Source of the DNA: Nomia melanderi
Taxonomy: Eukaryota; Arthropoda; Insecta; Hymenoptera; Halictidae
Assembly: GCF_051020985.1 (NCBI RefSeq)
Contig: NC_135007.1
Span: 17,702,501-17,766,500, forward strand
Direction: 5' to 3'
Length of the DNA stretch: 64,000 nucleotides
Both the position numbers and the translations under genes were made by a program. This document shows, piece by piece, positions 61,227 through 64,000 of the stretch. The notes beneath the pieces were generated by a model. The model did no database searches. It was not told the DNA's origin and saw only the letters and a program-made list of their open reading frames with translations. How positions within the stretch are numbered: the first letter of the stretch is position 1; each line of letters begins with the position of its first letter.

Positions 61227-64000
61227 CGGCTGATAGCGAAAACGTCACGACATGTATCGTGCGTCGCGGCACTATGTAACGCGCTCTCGCTTTACGCCCT
61301 CCATCAGCCTGACTGCATGCAGGCTTAAGGTTTTTACTTAATACACCGAGCAGCCCTCATAAATATCCCAGATATCGTATCGATATGCGTGTGTCTGTTT
61401 CGAGCGACGCGACCGGCGCGACCGGCGCGATCGTTCCAGCAACGAATTCAGCATAGTTGCCTGCGCACGATTCTCCACGATCGTAGATTAGCCGACCTGC
61501 TCGAGGACTGTTTCTGTTCTTGTTTCCGCCGTTTCTTCCGTTCCCTCTATTTCTTCTATTTCGAAGCCCACCGACGCGTCCGACTGTCGCGAGCGCGTTT
61601 CCCTCTTCCTCGCGATCTCTTTCCGTTCGAGCAACCGGCCGCAACGAGCGACCAGCATTCTAAACAGGATGAATTATTCCAAAGTTCGATGTCCCCTTGT
61701 CTCTCGTTTACACGGCGGTAAGCGAACGCGAATTCGCGTGCACTCCGCCACTCTTCCACCCTTGGCGCAATCGTGGGTTCGCGAATGAGCGAGCCACGCT
61801 TTTTGTTTATTTATCAGCACGAGCGGGAGCGGGAGCGGGAGCGGGAGCGCGAGCACGAGCGAGAGCACGAGCGAGAGCACGGGCGAGAGCACGCTTACTC
61901 GTACGCGTACGAGGCATCAGAGGCTGGCACTGTTTCAAAAGCTATTTTCGTTTTCAGGTTCCCGCGTCACCGCGCCGTTTCTCCTCTCCTATATTTTTCA
62001 CCATAACTCTAGTATCGCGTATGCGCGTCGCGTAGCGTAATCGGGTGCAAGATCACTGGAGAGAGAGAACGAGAATGAGAACGGGAATGAGAAGCAGAAG
62101 GAGAATCGGAAGGAGAACGAGACCCGTTGCGACTGCCAACCAACCGGCATCGCCGTTCGCGCGTCGCTTTGCTTCTACCCGAGCCACTATGATTTACTCC
62201 CGCTTCGATAATCATTTTCCTCGACGCTAAGATCATTCACGAACATTTCCTATTTTCTTCGTTGAGATTCCCGGCGGAAAAAGACGCGGCTTTTCGAGAA
62301 ATTTGCAACGCCTCGGAAGATCCTTGGCGCCCAACGATGCGAATAAACACGCGGAAAGCTATGCCGCGTCGGACCGACGCTATCGTAGCCTCGAATCGCG
62401 GTATACGATCCGCCAAGGTCGCGGTAACTACGAATATTGGAGACCGGCTAGGCGGATGGATCGTTCGATGGACGATTCGAATCGGAAATTTCCAACGAGT
62501 TCGCGCCGAGATGGTTCGTCGAGCGATATCGCAACGCGAAAGAGGAGGAAAAAATACTAGAGAAGACGGGAGAGGGATCAACGAAGACGTTCGTCCCCTC
62601 CGAGCGTATCCTTTCGAGTTCCACGTTCCTTTCGCCGGTTGCCCGAGCGAGTCGGCCAACGAGCGTCGCTCGTGCATACGAAAGGTGTTCCGCGTCGTAC
62701 CCGGACCGACGCCATTTTCCAGCAAGTTTCCATTTACGGAACCTAATGGTACAGCCTATCTACAAAGTCTCGCAATTCCCTCGCGGCGGTCGGACGGATT
62801 CGGCTCCGATTCGAACCGAACGATACGCGTTAACGGTAACGCGTGCTTTAAACACTCGGGTCGCGGTACCGAAAAACTATAGGTGAAAATGCGCCGAGTT
62901 TCAAGGTGTTATCGATGAAAACGACGTTCGAGAACTCGAGAACTCGAAGAAACGGGGAAACGGGGAAACGAGGATGGAGGGAAAGCTCGCTACCGAACGA
63001 TTCAAACGGGGAGACAAAGCACGATAATAAGGACACTCGTCGAACGGCGCGCACGCTCCAATTTTCGCTGGTGCTCTCGAGCGTGTGCCAGTCTGGGCCA
63101 CGTGGACGCGATGGTTTTCGTTCTTTGTAATCGTCGCGTCGACCACTTTCATCGGAAAATAGGGTACAATAGGGGCGATGCACCCTCCGACTCGCGAGTA
63201 ATTTTCAACGAGAACAAAAAACGAGCAGGAACAATTTTCGAGGGAGATCCTCCTCGTGTTCGCGTCGCGTCGAACTTCTCTGCGACCGTACGTCCTTCCA
63301 TCCTCCGGGGCAGCGTACCTACGCGCGAGCATTGCCCACGGCTACGTTCCGCTTCCGGTTTTTTCCTCGAGTAACCCGCACCGGCGCAGTATATAGCGCG
63401 ATAGGTTCTATCGCCTTCGAACCTTGTTCCGCGCCGCGAGATATTCCGAAGCGACGGGGTGCTGGTCTCCGCGACCTATTCTTCCCATTCTCCCGATTCT
63501 CCCCGTGCTCCCGTACGAATCGAGCCGAGAGATTCGTCTCTGCTCGAAGCAACAGTTCGAACGCGAAAACGGACAGCTCGATCGAGTTCTCCGTCCAGGG
63601 ACCAACGCTGGAACCAGTTTCGCGTCAAGGTCGCGAATCGATTTCTCGTTCGTTCTCCGGACGACCCAGACCTAATTCGCGTTCGCGAGCCGATTCGGGT
63701 AGAGCGAAGCTGCGACGTGTACGTACCTTTTGCGCTTTACAGGCAGCGGCCAACGGTAGGACGTCGTGGGAATGCGCCGCGTGTCGTTCTCGAAGGCACA
63801 GAGCACATATCGCGATTTTGCAGAGGGCACAGTAGAGGGTTAAAGGCTCGCCGTTGTGGTCGTTGCAGACCGGTGTCGGCTCGGCGCTCGAGCCTCGGGA
63901 TCCTTTGGTTCCGTTCGACTGCCAGCTGCCCCGAGGTGGGCCCAGATTGTGAGCCGCCAGCGGTCCCCTCTTCGGATGACAGGATTCCCTGCAGCCGTCG
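54923..64000 (-). CDS. Trim9: E3 ubiquitin ligase Trim9, partial (5' part beyond the window)
   Basis: Seven exons from right to left: 64000-63727 (continues outside), 58138-58043, 57524-57131, 56395-56220, 56084-55946, 55607-55377 and 55251-54923. The first encodes a B-box zinc finger (VCNDHNGEPLTLYCALCKIA followed by CALCLRERHAAHSH). Exons 2-3 encode the coiled coil and COS-like region. Exons 4-5 encode the fibronectin type III domain (NNSVTVAWQPPPG, DGLHFNSLYNARVRAFNSAG), with a Gly-rich loop TGCGGGQRGP. Exons 6-7 encode the SPRY domain (GFSRGVHYWELTIDRYHSD, DDKGWSMYIDRQRSWFMHGG). All phases join. Trim9 is a microtubule-associated neuronal ligase that acts in netrin-guided axon branching; that role is from homologues. 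The RING lies beyond 64000. The TAG stop at 54923-54925 is followed by a coding-like extension. Confidence 0.95.
55657..55712. repeat. pentamer repeat (CGCCT/CGCGT) in a Trim9 intron
   Basis: About eleven tandem pentamers between exons 5 and 6. Confidence 0.8.
56671..56702. repeat. 7-bp repeat (GTTTCTC) in a Trim9 intron
   Basis: Four perfect copies, then a decayed one. Confidence 0.8.
57865..57906. repeat. 9-bp repeat (GGCGGAGAC) in a Trim9 intron
   Basis: Four to five copies. Confidence 0.8.
59996..60037. repeat. (CT)n microsatellite
   Basis: A pure CT run of 21 units inside the Trim9 intron. Confidence 0.95.
61161..61224. repeat. (GA)n microsatellite
   Basis: A pure GA run of 32 units inside the Trim9 intron. 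Confidence 0.95.
61818..61893. repeat. 6-bp repeat (GGGAGC / GAGCAC) in the Trim9 intron
   Basis: Hexamer units GGGAGC give way to GAGCAC/GAGCGA units. Confidence 0.8.

Larger units (their letters stand above)
58139..63726 (-). other. large Trim9 intron
   Basis: A phase-0 intron of 5588 bp with donor AAG|GTACGT and acceptor TTTTTGCAG. No coding exon was recognised on either strand; the open frames are arginine-rich chance frames. It contains several microsatellites. Confidence 0.8.

Overview
The window is nuclear DNA of an insect, most likely a bee or other aculeate hymenopteran. Genes are split by GT-AG introns. The spacers are GC- and CpG-rich and full of microsatellites. One tubulin carries the small insertion I associate with insect beta-3 tubulin. 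The taxonomic call is an inference from gene content and composition.

Layout. From 1 to 12.5 kb there is almost no recognisable coding sequence, apart from one coding-like candidate first exon on the minus strand (3072-3399). From 12.5 to 17.5 kb lie three compact genes: KXD1 (minus) head-to-head with UBE2C (plus), then a BPHL-like alpha/beta hydrolase (plus). From 22.5 to 38.3 kb is the centrepiece, a cluster of four beta-tubulin genes: a betaTub56D-like gene (plus), a betaTub60D-like gene with its insertion (plus), a strongly diverged five-exon beta-tubulin (minus), and another conventional beta-tubulin (minus). All four start with the same 57-bp first coding exon, MREI plus 15 codons, followed by a phase-0 intron. 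A nine-exon SLC22-type organic cation transporter (minus) follows at 38.7-44.6 kb. Then come an unidentified two-exon basic protein (48.2-50.2 kb, plus), VPS28 (51.3-52.0 kb, plus), and the 3' part of Trim9 (54.9 kb to the window end, minus), whose RING-coding exons lie beyond position 64000.

The genes form no operon-like unit. The shared theme is partly cytoskeletal and trafficking: tubulins, KXD1 of the lysosome-positioning BORC complex, VPS28 of ESCRT-I, the neuronal ligase Trim9, and the mitotic ubiquitin-conjugating enzyme UBE2C.

The most interesting signals are: (1) an in-frame, coding-like 46-codon extension directly after the Trim9 TAG stop, pointing to stop-codon readthrough, UAG-to-UGG editing or a sequence error; (2) the diverged beta-tubulin, with Arg at the usual Gln11 and a largely non-acidic tail; (3) ten consecutive GGG runs with two-base loops upstream of the betaTub60D-like gene; and (4) the candidate hidden exon at 3.1-3.4 kb. 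Exon borders were derived by hand from splice signals and protein-family continuity and are not transcript-verified.
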